35,364 nucleotides of DNA from Bacillota bacterium (GTDB lineage Bacteria; Bacillota; Limnochordia; DTU087). Shown here piece after piece: positions 24,189 to 32,361 of this stretch. A model generated the notes under the pieces. The model was not told where the DNA came from. It did no database searches and worked only from the letters and a program-made list of their open reading frames with translations. A program made the position numbers and the translations under genes. Every line of letters starts with the position of its first letter. Positions within the stretch are counted from its first letter, which is position 1. The stretch is from NCBI GenBank assembly GCA_012798955.1, contig JAAZMF010000095.1:1-35364 (forward strand), given 5' to 3'.

Positions 24189-27100
24189 CTACTTACCCAA
24201 GCCAGCACCTGTATCCACAGCTATCTGCTCCGAATCCCCGCCTCTACCAAATAGGCGCATAATCCGGCGACTCACACCATCCATAAGGGTATATACTACC
24301 GGTATGACTAGCAGAGTTAGCAATGTGGAGGTGATCAGCCCACCAATAACGGTAAAAGCTATTGGTTTTGCCATCTCACTACCTTCCCCGGTGGCAACAG
24401 CCATGGGAATCATGCCTAATACTGTAGTTAGAGTGGTCATCAAAATTGGCCTTAACCTGACCTTACCGGCCGTAATCACTGCCATGGTACGCTCCATGCC
24501 TTCTGCCCTTAGCTGATTGATATAGTCAATTAGGACGATGGCGTTATTGACCACAATGCCTGCTAACATGATAGCCCCAACAAAGGCAATCACGTTAAAG
24601 GTAGTTTTCCCGATTAACAGACCCAAGATCACGCCGATAATCGCCAGGGGTAAAGTAACCATGATGATCAAAGGTTGCAGAAGTGACTCAAACTGAGACG
24701 CCAAAATCATGAACACCAATAGGATTCCCAGTAGCATCGCTTGCCCAAGGTCTGCAAATGATTCTTGCATGAGCTGATCCTGGCCTGCATAAGTGACCAG
24801 CATACCCTCAGGAAGGTGGAATCCGTCAACTAGCTGGCGAATATCGTGCATGACCGCATTTAGAGGCCTGCCAGCAATATCGCCAGTGATGGTCACGATT
24901 CTGCTTTGATCACTGCGAACAATCTGTATTGGGCTTTCGCCATAACGGAGTGTCGCCATATCCTGCAATGGCACCAATGTGCCCCGGGCTGTCTGCACAG
25001 GTACACTACCGACAGCATCTAGATTACCCCGCCATGCTTCACCTAACCGGACAACTACGTTAGTTTCCTTGCCTTCACTTCGCAACTTAGTAACGGTGGT
25101 CCCGCTTACGGCTGTACGCAAAGTCGAGGCAATTTGGGCGACACTAAGCCCATGGGCGGCCGCCTTGTCCCGGTTTATCTCCACCAGAATCTCCGGTGAG
25201 CTCTCGTCAAGGCTACTACTTAGCTGTCTAGTACCCTCGATCTCCTCCAGGGCATGGATGAGCTCCTCTGAGGCCAAAGCTAGAAGATCCATATCATTGC
25301 CCCTAAGCTCTATTTGGATTAACTGGCCAAAGGATCCCATCATCATGTCGCCACCGGATACGGAAATGGTGGCCCCGGGAATTCCAGACGCAAATTCCCT
25401 CACTTGAGCCAGGATCTCCTTCACATCCCGATCCCTTTGGCTAACTGGGACTAGACTAAGGCCGACACTACCTCGCTCGCCACCACCGGGGGTAATGCCC
25501 ATAGACGAAACGCCGCTGCCACCAATAGAAGCATAAGCAGCTTGTATTTCAGGAAGAGTAGCCACATATTCTTCTATCTGCTTGACTATCTCGTTAGTCT
25601 CCTCAAGTTTGGTACCCTTGGGCATTGATACTGAGATCTGTATCTCACCTTGATCCATGCCTGGCATAAACTCCATGCCCACTTTGGGAATTAACATTAG
25701 GGAGATGACTAAGGTAGCGACTGCAATAGCAATCGTTGCTCCCCGATGACGGAGCACCCAAGCAATCAATCGTCCATAGATCTCTTGCATGCCATCACTA
25801 ATCTTGCCCATAAACCTTAGAAACCGGATTCCACCAGACTTTGAATCGATCTTGCCATTACCCATAATCTGTGAGGCTAGCATGGGCACTAAAGTTAAAG
25901 CAACTAATAGTGATGCCATGAGAGAAAAAGTAACAGTTAAGGCCATGTCTCTAAAAATCTCTGCGGCAATACCCGACACAAAGACCACCGGTATAAATAC
26001 TGATACCGTTGTTAGAGTAGATGCCGTGATGGCCATACCTACTTCCTCTGCTCCTAGTTGGGCGGCTTCCTTGGCATTTTTGCCGAGCTCCCGCTGCCGA
26101 AATATATTCTCTAGGACGACGATGGCATTATCTACCAACATCCCCACACCTAGAGCTAGACCGCCTAAAGACATCATGTTGATCGTGGTTTTACTAAAAT
26201 AGATCATGGTAAAGGCGGCTACTATAGAAATGGGAATGGCCAAACCGATAACAAATGTGGGCCTTAGACTTCTTAGGAAGACCAAGAGCACCAGCATGGC
26301 CAGGAGCCCACCGATAACGGCATTATTGGTTACACCTTTGATTGAATCCTTAATAAACAGCGACGTGTCCTGGGCAATCAAAAGCGAGATGTCGGTGCCA
26401 AGTTCTTTGGCTAATTTGTCTACTTCGGCTCTAACCTTCTCCGCCACCCGTACACTGTTGCTACCGGCTTCCTTTTGCACAGATAGCATAATACTTGGTT
26501 GGCCGTTATAACGGCTTAAGCTAGTCGCTTTTCTGTAGCCATCTTCAACTTCGCCGATATCTGTCAGGCTAACGAGTCCGCCTCCCCGGGTTGGGATCTT
26601 GATGGAGCGGATTTGATCAACGCTAGTGAGCTCACCGGCTGTCCGTAGCACGTATTCATGACCATTGTCTTCGATATTGCCGGCTGGCAAATTCATACTA
26701 GATGCTCTAATCATCTGGCTAACTGCATCAATAGAGACCCCATGGGCTGCTAAAAGACCTGGGTGTAGCACTATGCGAATCTCCCGCTCTTGCCCTCCGG
26801 ATACACTTACCGAAGCTACACCTTCCAGCCGCTCGAGCCTGTTCTTAATGGTATGTTCAGCAATATAGCGCAGTTCGTGCTCAGGGCGGGCTCCGTTTAG
26901 CACCAACTGCATGACGGGCATGGCCATGGGATCGAACTTAACCACCATGGGGTTTTCTGCTTCATCGGGCATAAAGAATTTCGCTTGATCAATCTTTTCC
27001 CGAACATCTAGGGCCGCGAAGTTCATATCGATGCCCCAATCAAACTCAGCCACAACTATAGATGAGCCTTTGCCTGATATCGAGCTCACGCTCTTGATAT

Positions 27101-27326
27101 TGTTAACAGCCCCGAGAGCTTCCTCCATAGGGCGAGAGACTAAGGACTCAACCTCATAGGGCCCGGCATCTGGATAACTGGTAATAATGGCAACAACAGG
27201 CACTTCAATACTGGGAAAAAGATCGATGGGCAACCGGGAAAGGCTCACCCAACCCAATACCAGAACAATGGCCACCATCATTAGGATGGTGACTGGTCGC
27301 CTAACTGCCATTGCAGCAAGTTTCAT
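24189..27326 (-). CDS. RND-superfamily multidrug efflux transporter (AcrB/SwrC type)
   Basis: This 1045-residue inner-membrane proton antiporter has the RND layout: helix TM1 at the start, a large extracytoplasmic loop (LPIDLFPSIEVPVVAIITSYPDAG onward), TM2-6, a central cytoplasmic segment, and the repeated second half with TM7-12. TM4 holds GVGMLVDNAIVVLENIFRQ; AcrB has two Asp here (D407/D408), this has Asp-Asn, as in Bacillota SwrC/YerP-type pumps. TM10 has AGIVVNNAIVLIDYINQ without the AcrB Lys940. So the proton-relay set differs from AcrB. The start ATG overlaps the adaptor stop by four bases (ATGA). Likely substrates are hydrophobic compounds, but this is inferred from the family. Confidence 0.94.
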   Translation of the reverse strand: MKLAAMAVRRPVTILMMVAIVLVLGWVSLSRLPIDLFPSIEVPVVAIITSYPDAGPYEVESLVSRPMEEALGAVNNIKSVSSISGKGSSIVVAEFDWGIDMNFAALDVREKIDQAKFFMPDEAENPMVVKFDPMAMPVMQLVLNGARPEHELRYIAEHTIKNRLERLEGVASVSVSGGQEREIRIVLHPGLLAAHGVSIDAVSQMIRASSMNLPAGNIEDNGHEYVLRTAGELTSVDQIRSIKIPTRGGGLVSLTDIGEVEDGYRKATSLSRYNGQPSIMLSVQKEAGSNSVRVAEKVRAEVDKLAKELGTDISLLIAQDTSLFIKDSIKGVTNNAVIGGLLAMLVLLVFLRSLRPTFVIGLAIPISIVAAFTMIYFSKTTINMMSLGGLALGVGMLVDNAIVVLENIFRQRELGKNAKEAAQLGAEEVGMAITASTLTTVSVFIPVVFVSGIAAEIFRDMALTVTFSLMASLLVALTLVPMLASQIMGNGKIDSKSGGIRFLRFMGKISDGMQEIYGRLIAWVLRHRGATIAIAVATLVISLMLIPKVGMEFMPGMDQGEIQISVSMPKGTKLEETNEIVKQIEEYVATLPEIQAAYASIGGSGVSSMGITPGGGERGSVGLSLVPVSQRDRDVKEILAQVREFASGIPGATISVSGGDMMMGSFGQLIQIELRGNDMDLLALASEELIHALEEIEGTRQLSSSLDESSPEILVEINRDKAAAHGLSVAQIASTLRTAVSGTTVTKLRSEGKETNVVVRLGEAWRGNLDAVGSVPVQTARGTLVPLQDMATLRYGESPIQIVRSDQSRIVTITGDIAGRPLNAVMHDIRQLVDGFHLPEGMLVTYAGQDQLMQESFADLGQAMLLGILLVFMILASQFESLLQPLIIMVTLPLAIIGVILGLLIGKTTFNVIAFVGAIMLAGIVVNNAIVLIDYINQLRAEGMERTMAVITAGKVRLRPILMTTLTTVLGMIPMAVATGEGSEMAKPIAFTVIGGLITSTLLTLLVIPVVYTLMDGVSRRIMRLFGRGGDSEQIAVDTGAGLGK

Positions 27327-28600
27327 TGGGCAGTCCCCCGTTCCACCACCCGGACAACGGCACCGTCTGTGACAAACTCACGCCCCCGGGTAATCACCTC
27401 ATCATCCGGCTCGATTCCAGACTTTATTTCTACGAAATTATCTGCCTTTGTACCAAGTTCCACCGGTGTCAAATGAGCCACATCATCCCGCACAATGTAG
27501 ACTGCAGATCTGCCTTCAGAGGTAAATACAGCCCGCTCGGGTATGGATAGCACATTTTGCATTTCCTTGACAACCACATGGGCAGTACCATACATGCCTG
27601 GCTTGAGCATGCCTGCATCGTTAGCCAATTCCACAGTGGCGGCAAACAGACCAGTCCTGGCATCGGCCGCTGGTGTGATATTACTGACATGTCCCTCCAC
27701 CAGTACATCTGGCTGTACATCCAATGCCACCCGGACGCTTTGCCCTGGGCTTAGCCGCACTACTTCCCGCTCACTTACCTGCAAATTTAGCTTGACCTTG
27801 GCGATATCCACTATGTGCACTACAGGCATCCCAGCTCCAGCCATATCACCTATTTGTACATTAACTTGATTGACAACACCTGATATGGGTGCCTTAATGG
27901 ATGCATTCTGGCGGCTCAGTCGGGCTAGGCCAAGAGCGGCTTCTGCTTGGGCAACTCCTGCCCTAGCTGTAGCAAGGTCCTCAGTCCGGGCACCTTTTTT
28001 TACTAACTCTACAGTCTTTAAAGCCGCATGTCTTTGAGCTTGTGCAACTTCATATTGAGCTTTAACCGCGTCCCAGTCTTTGCCAGCCATGACCCCAGCT
28101 TCATGGAGCTTGGCTGCCCTCTCATAGCCTAGTCGGGCATTCTGATACCCTGCCTCGGCTTGCTCCAAAGTGGCCTCAGCTTGCTCGACCTCTTCCGGTC
28201 TAGCACCTGCCTGCATCCTAGCTAATGCTGCTTGGGCACTAGCTACCGCGGCTTCGGCCTGCTTGACCTGCAAAGTCAGCTCCTCATCTTCGAGCCGCAC
28301 CAATAGATCGCCAGTACTCACTTGATCGCCTACTTCAACTAACACCTGGGCAACCTTGCCTGGAATCTTGGGAATCACATTAACTTCTGCCCAAGGTGAG
28401 ATTAGGCCATGCAAGGCAAGCCTCTCCTGCATAACTCGATAGGTGGCTGGCTCAACACTGACTGCTTGACGCCGTACTTCTGTAGGCGCCTCTGGTAAGG
28501 TCTGGGCCTCTTTGGCTCCGGGCCCTAATCGGGCAACAAAAAAGCCAATACCGGCCACTAGCAAAACAACTATAACACCGAAGATTACCCATCTTTTCAA
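27323..28600 (-). CDS. RND efflux periplasmic adaptor (HlyD/AcrA family)
   Basis: This 425-residue membrane-fusion protein links the RND pump to its outer duct. A signal anchor (WVIFGVIVVLLVAGIGFFVA) is followed by the biotinyl-lipoyl half-motif (IPKIPGKVAQVLVEVGDQV, near residue 75), a long Ala-rich coiled coil (EAAVASAQAALARMQAGARPEEVEQ to GVAQAEAALGLARLSRQNA, about 120-245), the second lipoyl half (IKAPISGVVNQVNVQIGD), and beta-barrel and membrane-proximal domains. There is no lipobox. The start is a TTG at 28600 with GGAGGAG five bases upstream; the first gene of the operon, 26 bases after the palindromic operator. Confidence 0.93.
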   Translation of the reverse strand: MKRWVIFGVIVVLLVAGIGFFVARLGPGAKEAQTLPEAPTEVRRQAVSVEPATYRVMQERLALHGLISPWAEVNVIPKIPGKVAQVLVEVGDQVSTGDLLVRLEDEELTLQVKQAEAAVASAQAALARMQAGARPEEVEQAEATLEQAEAGYQNARLGYERAAKLHEAGVMAGKDWDAVKAQYEVAQAQRHAALKTVELVKKGARTEDLATARAGVAQAEAALGLARLSRQNASIKAPISGVVNQVNVQIGDMAGAGMPVVHIVDIAKVKLNLQVSEREVVRLSPGQSVRVALDVQPDVLVEGHVSNITPAADARTGLFAATVELANDAGMLKPGMYGTAHVVVKEMQNVLSIPERAVFTSEGRSAVYIVRDDVAHLTPVELGTKADNFVEIKSGIEPDDEVITRGREFVTDGAVVRVVERGTAQ

Positions 28601-28625
28601 GATATCTCCTCCAACTCACCGCCTG

Positions 28626-28643
28626 TGACTGACGGGTCAGTCA
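28626..28643. promoter_or_regulatory. Perfect palindromic TetR operator of the efflux operon
   Basis: TGACTGACGGGTCAGTCA has perfect 8-bp arms around GG. It starts 11 bases after the -10 box of the promoter at 28655-28683, so a bound TetR dimer would block the initially transcribed region. The TetR encoded as last gene of this operon is the likely binder; the site's core is shared with 19127-19146. Confidence 0.8.
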
Positions 28644-28654
28644 TTTACTTGTCT

Positions 28655-28683
28655 ATTGTACCTTGGCTTTACTCTGCTGTCAA
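28655..28683 (-). promoter_or_regulatory. Sigma-A-type promoter of the efflux operon
   Basis: On the minus strand TTGACA (28683-28678), 17-base spacer and TACAAT (28660-28655) form a near-consensus promoter driving the adaptor, pump, two TolC-like genes and TetR. Confidence 0.85.
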
Positions 28684-28797
28684 CAACTAGTCACGGGCCC
28701 AAATTAAAGCCCTTTCGCCCTATATCTCCCGGCTTCCAACAGCGTCAAGGACATATTAGTAGATTACTGGCAAAGGGTGGGATATATTCCAGAGACG

Positions 28798-28826
28798 TTG
28801 ACACAAATTGCTAACTGCGCTATAAT
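28798..28826 (+). promoter_or_regulatory. Consensus sigma-A promoter of the third TetR gene
   Basis: TTGACA (28798-28803) and TATAAT (28821-28826) are both perfect and 17 bases apart. Transcription should start near 28833, inside the palindrome at 28831-28844. Confidence 0.9.
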
Positions 28827-28830
28827 TTAG

Positions 28831-28844
28831 TTAACGTTCGTTAA
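28831..28844. promoter_or_regulatory. Palindromic operator overlapping the start of TetR transcription
   Basis: TTAACGTTCGTTAA has perfect 6-bp arms (TTAACG/CGTTAA) around TT, four bases after the -10 box. It overlaps the predicted transcript start, the place expected for autorepression by the TetR encoded at 28911. It differs from the TGAC-type palindromes of the other two TetR systems. Confidence 0.75.
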
Positions 28845-28910
28845 ATCTTCATTGAACTGCAATGACATTGCACAAATGGTAGCGACGTCCATCGGGAGGC
28901 TCGAGTAAGA

Positions 28911-29558
28911 TTGAACTATTCCAGACAAGATGAGCCCCATGGTCCCCCTGGAAAAACAACTCAAGAAAGCCCTGTAAAACAGGCCATCAGCAGCGCCGGT
29001 CTAGAACTGTTTGCCAGACAGGGCTATGCCCAGACATCGGTAAGGGAAATCGTTAGTATGGCAGGCACCACACTGCCCATGATCTATTATTACTTTGAGA
29101 GCAAACAAGGTCTTTACACTTACATACTACAGCAATCCGCCCTTCATCTTCTGCAATCCATGGACCCCAAGCAAGGTGGCATTGATACGGCATATGGTTC
29201 GGCAACGCAACGTCTTGAAGCCGGTGTAAGCTCGTTTTTGCGCTTTTGCCAGGAGAATAGGGCCGAAGTCCAACTGGTATTTGCCGCTTGGTTTGGCGGT
29301 GACCTGCCACCGGAGGGCCCCTCCGTAATCACTGTATATGAAAAAATGGTAGAACAGATCGTACTTCTCCTGCAATCCGGGATCGACTCCGGTGAGTTTA
29401 GGACCCTAGATGTGTGGGAAGCAGGTCAGGCTCTGATCGGGATTATGACCAATTTCGTTGCTCGGATACTGGTAGGCAACGAGACCTTTGATCCGGTAAG
29501 CCAAAGTCACCAAACTGTGGAGCTACTGGTCAGGGGACTCGAGAGAAAAGCCAAATAG
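28911..29558 (+). CDS. TetR/AcrR-family transcriptional regulator (divergent from efflux operon)
   Basis: This 215-residue regulator has a short polar N-terminal tail, then the TetR helix-turn-helix at about residues 22-68 (KQAISSAGLELFARQGYAQTSVREIVSMAGTTLPMIYYYFESKQG). The C-terminal ligand domain includes LQSGIDSGEFRTLDVWEAGQALIGIMTNFVA. The start is a TTG at 28911 with GGGAGG eleven bases upstream; no other in-frame start is better. A perfect consensus promoter and an overlapping palindrome lie in front, a sign of strong but autorepressed expression. It is divergent from the efflux operon, but its operator sequence differs from the efflux operator, so it may control something else. Confidence 0.9.
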   Translation: MNYSRQDEPHGPPGKTTQESPVKQAISSAGLELFARQGYAQTSVREIVSMAGTTLPMIYYYFESKQGLYTYILQQSALHLLQSMDPKQGGIDTAYGSATQRLEAGVSSFLRFCQENRAEVQLVFAAWFGGDLPPEGPSVITVYEKMVEQIVLLLQSGIDSGEFRTLDVWEAGQALIGIMTNFVARILVGNETFDPVSQSHQTVELLVRGLERKAK

Positions 29559-29576
29559 ATGGGGGAGGTGAATTGG

Positions 29577-29882
29577 ATGGCTGAGGAGTTCAACTATAAG
29601 CTGGAGGCGGAGTTAACCCCTACCACCGCAAAGGTAGGCACCACTGTTACGTTAATAGCCCGTATCGCCGACGTAGTCGGTGGGGAGATCAACACAGTGC
29701 AGGCATCACTACCTGAGTATGGCTGGTGGGGTAGCCTGCGCAGTGTCGGGGAAGGTACTTGGCGGGCAAGTGAGTCGGTACCCTATGGCGCACCCTTTGG
29801 GAAGGTAAACCTACGGGTCTATGCAGTGAGTAAAGATGGTAAACGAGGGCCCCAGACTACTGTGCCTCTAACTATCTCTTAG
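29577..29882 (+). CDS. Small Ig-like beta-sandwich protein of unknown function
   Basis: This 101-residue product appears to be a single beta-sandwich: KLEAELTPTTAKVGTTVTLIARI, VQASLPEYGWWGSL, GTWRASESVPYGAPFGKVNL and PQTTVPLTIS look like Ig-like strands similar to those of bacterial surface proteins. Yet it has no signal peptide, so it should stay in the cytoplasm unless exported another way. The ATG at 29577 has GGAGGTGA five bases upstream; an ATG at 29559 directly after the TetR stop is less well placed. It lies 18 bases after the TetR gene and shares its transcript up to the terminator at 29922-29967. Family unrecognised. Confidence 0.72.
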   Translation: MAEEFNYKLEAELTPTTAKVGTTVTLIARIADVVGGEINTVQASLPEYGWWGSLRSVGEGTWRASESVPYGAPFGKVNLRVYAVSKDGKRGPQTTVPLTIS

Positions 29883-29921
29883 CATGCATACATGCTCAAG
29901 AGCGGTAACTAGCAAGTGTAG

Positions 29922-29967
29922 AAAAACACATCATCCCGGCAGATACTTTCCCCGGGGTGATGTGTTT
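29922..29967. terminator. Bidirectional rho-independent terminator
   Basis: AAACACATCATCCCGG (29924-29939) pairs with CCGGGGTGATGTGTTT (29952-29967) in a 16-bp stem with one G-T pair. It ends in TTT on the plus strand and GTTTTTC on the minus strand, and so can end both the TetR/Ig-like transcript and the convergent chain-length transcript. Confidence 0.85.
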
Positions 29968-30056
29968 GCCATGGTTCGGTATCTACGAAAAAAGCAGCCT
30001 TTTCGGACTAATTGGTACCTTTGAAAGGCCAACGGACTTGGCCGAAAACCATGGCA
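29967..30056. repeat. Spaced 10-bp inverted repeat
   Basis: TGCCATGGTT (29967-29976) and AACCATGGCA (30047-30056) are perfect inverted arms 70 bases apart; beyond them CGG and CCG also pair with a 2-base bulge. Smaller hairpins lie inside (GGCCA/TGGCC near 30028-30043). The stretch could fold as a structured 3' RNA. Confidence 0.4.
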
Positions 30057-30118
30057 CCCCATATGGATGATTCATAGGTGTTGAAACCCATAATTGCCGA
30101 CACCTCTACCCAATCATC
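30008..30118 (-). pseudogene. Possible C-terminal remnant of an outer-membrane beta protein
   Basis: Downstream of the chain-length gene, in another frame, the minus strand reads DDWVEVSAIMGFNTYESSI and on to VFGQVRWPFKGTN before a TAG at 30010-30008. The alternating hydrophobic/aromatic pattern (SAIMGF, IWGAMVFGQVRWPF) resembles the final strands of an outer-membrane barrel. An ATG at 30091 with AGAGGTG nine bases upstream could also make a 27-residue peptide. No corresponding upstream part is present in this frame, since it runs into the intact chain-length gene. It may be the tail of a lost neighbour or chance. Confidence 0.3.
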
Positions 30119-31898
30119 TAATAGGCTCAGCGAACATGTTCCTGATAAAAACCACACCGATACCGAGCATCCCGCCTAGGACCGCCGCGATAGCCACATT
30201 GAGCCTGTTATCTGGACCCGATGGTGAACGAGGGGCTACCGCCTGGGATACAAACCTAACATCCCCGGTAGCCTGCAACTCGGCTAAACGTGCGCTTTCG
30301 GCTCTCCCCGACAATGCACTATGGGTGCTCCTTAAGGCTTCTACGTTACGATTTAGCCAGTCCTCTTCTAATCGTAAGGCCAGCAATTCCCGCTCTGCCT
30401 GAGCCACTGCCTCTTCATATTTGCCCAACTCCGGCAGGGCAAGCTGCAACTCAGTTTCTAGCCTCGCCACCTCTAACTGCAAACGGGTGGAGTTCTGCTT
30501 TAACGAAATATACTGCTCTTTTAAGGAATCATACAGCTGTCTGCTCAAGATAACCTGATCCTGGAAAGCTTTTTTCTCTTGTTGTAGTTCCCGAAGCCTA
30601 GATTCAGAATCAGAAATGATCTCAGTAGACTCGCTCACTAACTCTTCATAGGCTGCGACTTTCTTAGGTATGTTCGCCAACTGAAGCTGGGTATCGATAT
30701 ACATCCGTTCCACATAACGATAGTTCTGATTTACTGATTCATCCACCAAACGTAGATTTGACAAGTCTTCCAAAGACAAAGGGGCTTCATCTTTTCGATT
30801 GCCTAGGGTGTTCCAAAGAGCATCTGTAGTGACGCTTCTAAGCATGACCAATTTGGGATCTTGCTGTTCCAGACTAACCGCTAGGCTAGCTAACTGAGCT
30901 TCCAAGCGGGGCTCTTCTATCCTAAGGTTTGCCAATTTGTCCTTATAATTGGACAACCGAGTCATCTCTGCATCCAAATCCTGCTGAATCATGGACATAC
31001 GAGCTGCATCTTCAAACGATGCAAAAGCTGCCTCAGAGCGCAGAACTTGCCCTATTGCTTCTCTCGTTCGGTTGCGTATGGGGTGTCCATCATCCTTGAA
31101 GCTACTCACATCACGAGTCAGCAGACCTATCCATTCGCCCTCGTGCTCCAGTGCATTTACCTGCTTTTCAAGGGTGGTCAATTGGTGACGCTTCATCTCC
31201 AGTTCAGTCTGTGTATTGAGGATGTACTTCCTTCGCTCTCCTAACTGCGCCCGCAACAATTCTATCTGTTGGCTGGCTAGGGGTATGCTATAGGTAGCTT
31301 TGAACTGCAAGAGGTCTCGCTCAGCCTCCTTGAGGGCCATCTCCGTCGAATCAAACTGCTTAAGAATTACTTGAGCCACCCCATCCGATTCACTCTTGCG
31401 GATACTAGAGGTACTCATCATGAACACATCTGCCCAGGTATTAGCGACATCTCGGGCTAGGTTAGGATCGCTCCAGGAAACCCTTATTCTCAGTATCCCA
31501 GCGCTTTGCGCAATCTCATCGCGTTTGGGCTGGGGAGCAGAAACCTCCACGCTGACTTTACGTAAGATGTCGTCAGCAGTTAAGGGTTCGTTGTCTTTAT
31601 TAGTCAGTTGAAGGTGAGCTATCACCTGAGTCGCAATGGAGGGTGTCAAAGCTAAGTCCCTGTATGTCTCCAAAGCTAGAGTTTCCGGCTCTATGGCAGT
31701 CTGATAGGTAGGTGGCATGATGAGCAACGTTGCTACCGCATTATAGGTAGGTGTCAGTAATATGCGTCCACCCAAACCCGCGGCCACGGCAGCGACAAGC
31801 ACCAATGCTACGATAACCCATTTCCCTTTCCATAGAACTATGAAAACCTCTCGTAGGTCGATCTCATCATCTCTCATATACTGTTGCTGTAGCTCCAA
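30114..31898 (-). CDS. Wzz/GumC-type polysaccharide chain-length determinant protein
   Basis: This 594-residue inner-membrane protein has the Wzz/GumC layout: an N-terminal helix (WVIVALVLVAAVAAGLGGRILL, after DEIDLREVFIVLWKGK), a large extracytoplasmic domain with long coiled coils (about 180-540, Gln/Glu/Leu-rich), then AVAPRSPSGPDNRLNV and a C-terminal helix (VAIAAVLGGMLGIGVVFI). Such proteins set the length of exported polysaccharide. There is no C-terminal tyrosine kinase domain, so the kinase, if any, is separate. I choose TTG at 31898 with AGAGGGGG seven bases upstream; an ATG at 31877 without such a site is the alternative, and an ATG at 32039 would add an implausible Arg/Cys-rich leader. 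No glycosyltransferase is adjacent in the window. Confidence 0.88.
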   Translation of the reverse strand: MELQQQYMRDDEIDLREVFIVLWKGKWVIVALVLVAAVAAGLGGRILLTPTYNAVATLLIMPPTYQTAIEPETLALETYRDLALTPSIATQVIAHLQLTNKDNEPLTADDILRKVSVEVSAPQPKRDEIAQSAGILRIRVSWSDPNLARDVANTWADVFMMSTSSIRKSESDGVAQVILKQFDSTEMALKEAERDLLQFKATYSIPLASQQIELLRAQLGERRKYILNTQTELEMKRHQLTTLEKQVNALEHEGEWIGLLTRDVSSFKDDGHPIRNRTREAIGQVLRSEAAFASFEDAARMSMIQQDLDAEMTRLSNYKDKLANLRIEEPRLEAQLASLAVSLEQQDPKLVMLRSVTTDALWNTLGNRKDEAPLSLEDLSNLRLVDESVNQNYRYVERMYIDTQLQLANIPKKVAAYEELVSESTEIISDSESRLRELQQEKKAFQDQVILSRQLYDSLKEQYISLKQNSTRLQLEVARLETELQLALPELGKYEEAVAQAERELLALRLEEDWLNRNVEALRSTHSALSGRAESARLAELQATGDVRFVSQAVAPRSPSGPDNRLNVAIAAVLGGMLGIGVVFIRNMFAEPIR

Positions 31899-32361
31899 CG
31901 TAGAGCCCCCTCTAGAACAGATTGATCGCCTCAATAGCCAATAAGCCCTGCACCCATACACCAAAAACCCCAATCTTTGCATAGATCTTTCAACGCCAAC
32001 GTAGGAAAATCCTTCCAAAATAAAATCTTGTCTCGCCAACCATGATAAGTCATCATAAAACTATAATAAATTCAATACTTCCTCTATACTACGCTATAGG
32101 TAAGATGGAAAGCTAACTCGAACTATGGCTGAGAAAAACAATCCTCAAGTTCCTAATACGTAGCTCATGGATCTCAGAGTTGGTTACTCTTCAGCCGACA
32201 TTCTACCAACTAGTGAGTACTGGACCAAGGCTTACCGCAAAGGGAGGCCGTCTATCTAAGCACACAAAAAAGGCCCCCGACCCGCACTTGTTTGCTGGCC
32301 TGGAGCCTTCTATGGTATTGCCAGTCTAGATCATTTCTTTGCGCCTACCTACCTCACCGGC
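31899..32361. other. Non-coding stretch upstream of the chain-length gene
   Basis: These 463 bases hold the terminator of the upstream secreted-protein gene (32266-32309) and an AT-rich section (about 32050-32110) that likely includes the promoter of the chain-length gene; I could not assign -35 and -10 boxes. An AGTTGG/CCAACT inverted repeat lies near 32178-32210. No gene is visible. Confidence 0.45.
32266..32309 (-). terminator. Rho-independent terminator after the secreted beta protein gene
   Basis: On the minus strand AAGGCTCC pairs with GGGGGCCTT (one T-G pair, further imperfect pairs inside), followed by TTTTTTG, about 55 bases past the stop at 32362. Confidence 0.75.

Noticed and set aside
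24037-24516. 159-codon plus-strand frame across the end of the RND gene
   Set aside because: It is antisense to the RND C-terminus and the RND/TolC gap; its product is low-complexity (Ser/Pro/Ile/Thr-rich) without a recognisable domain, while the minus-strand protein is well conserved.
24979-25407. 142-codon plus-strand frame inside the RND gene
   Set aside because: Antisense to a conserved part of the pump; no ribosome-binding site and no domain.
31899-32039. Upstream extension of the chain-length gene (47 residues)
   Set aside because: Arg/Cys-rich sequence unlike Wzz N-termini; a TTG with AGAGGGGG upstream at 31898 is better.
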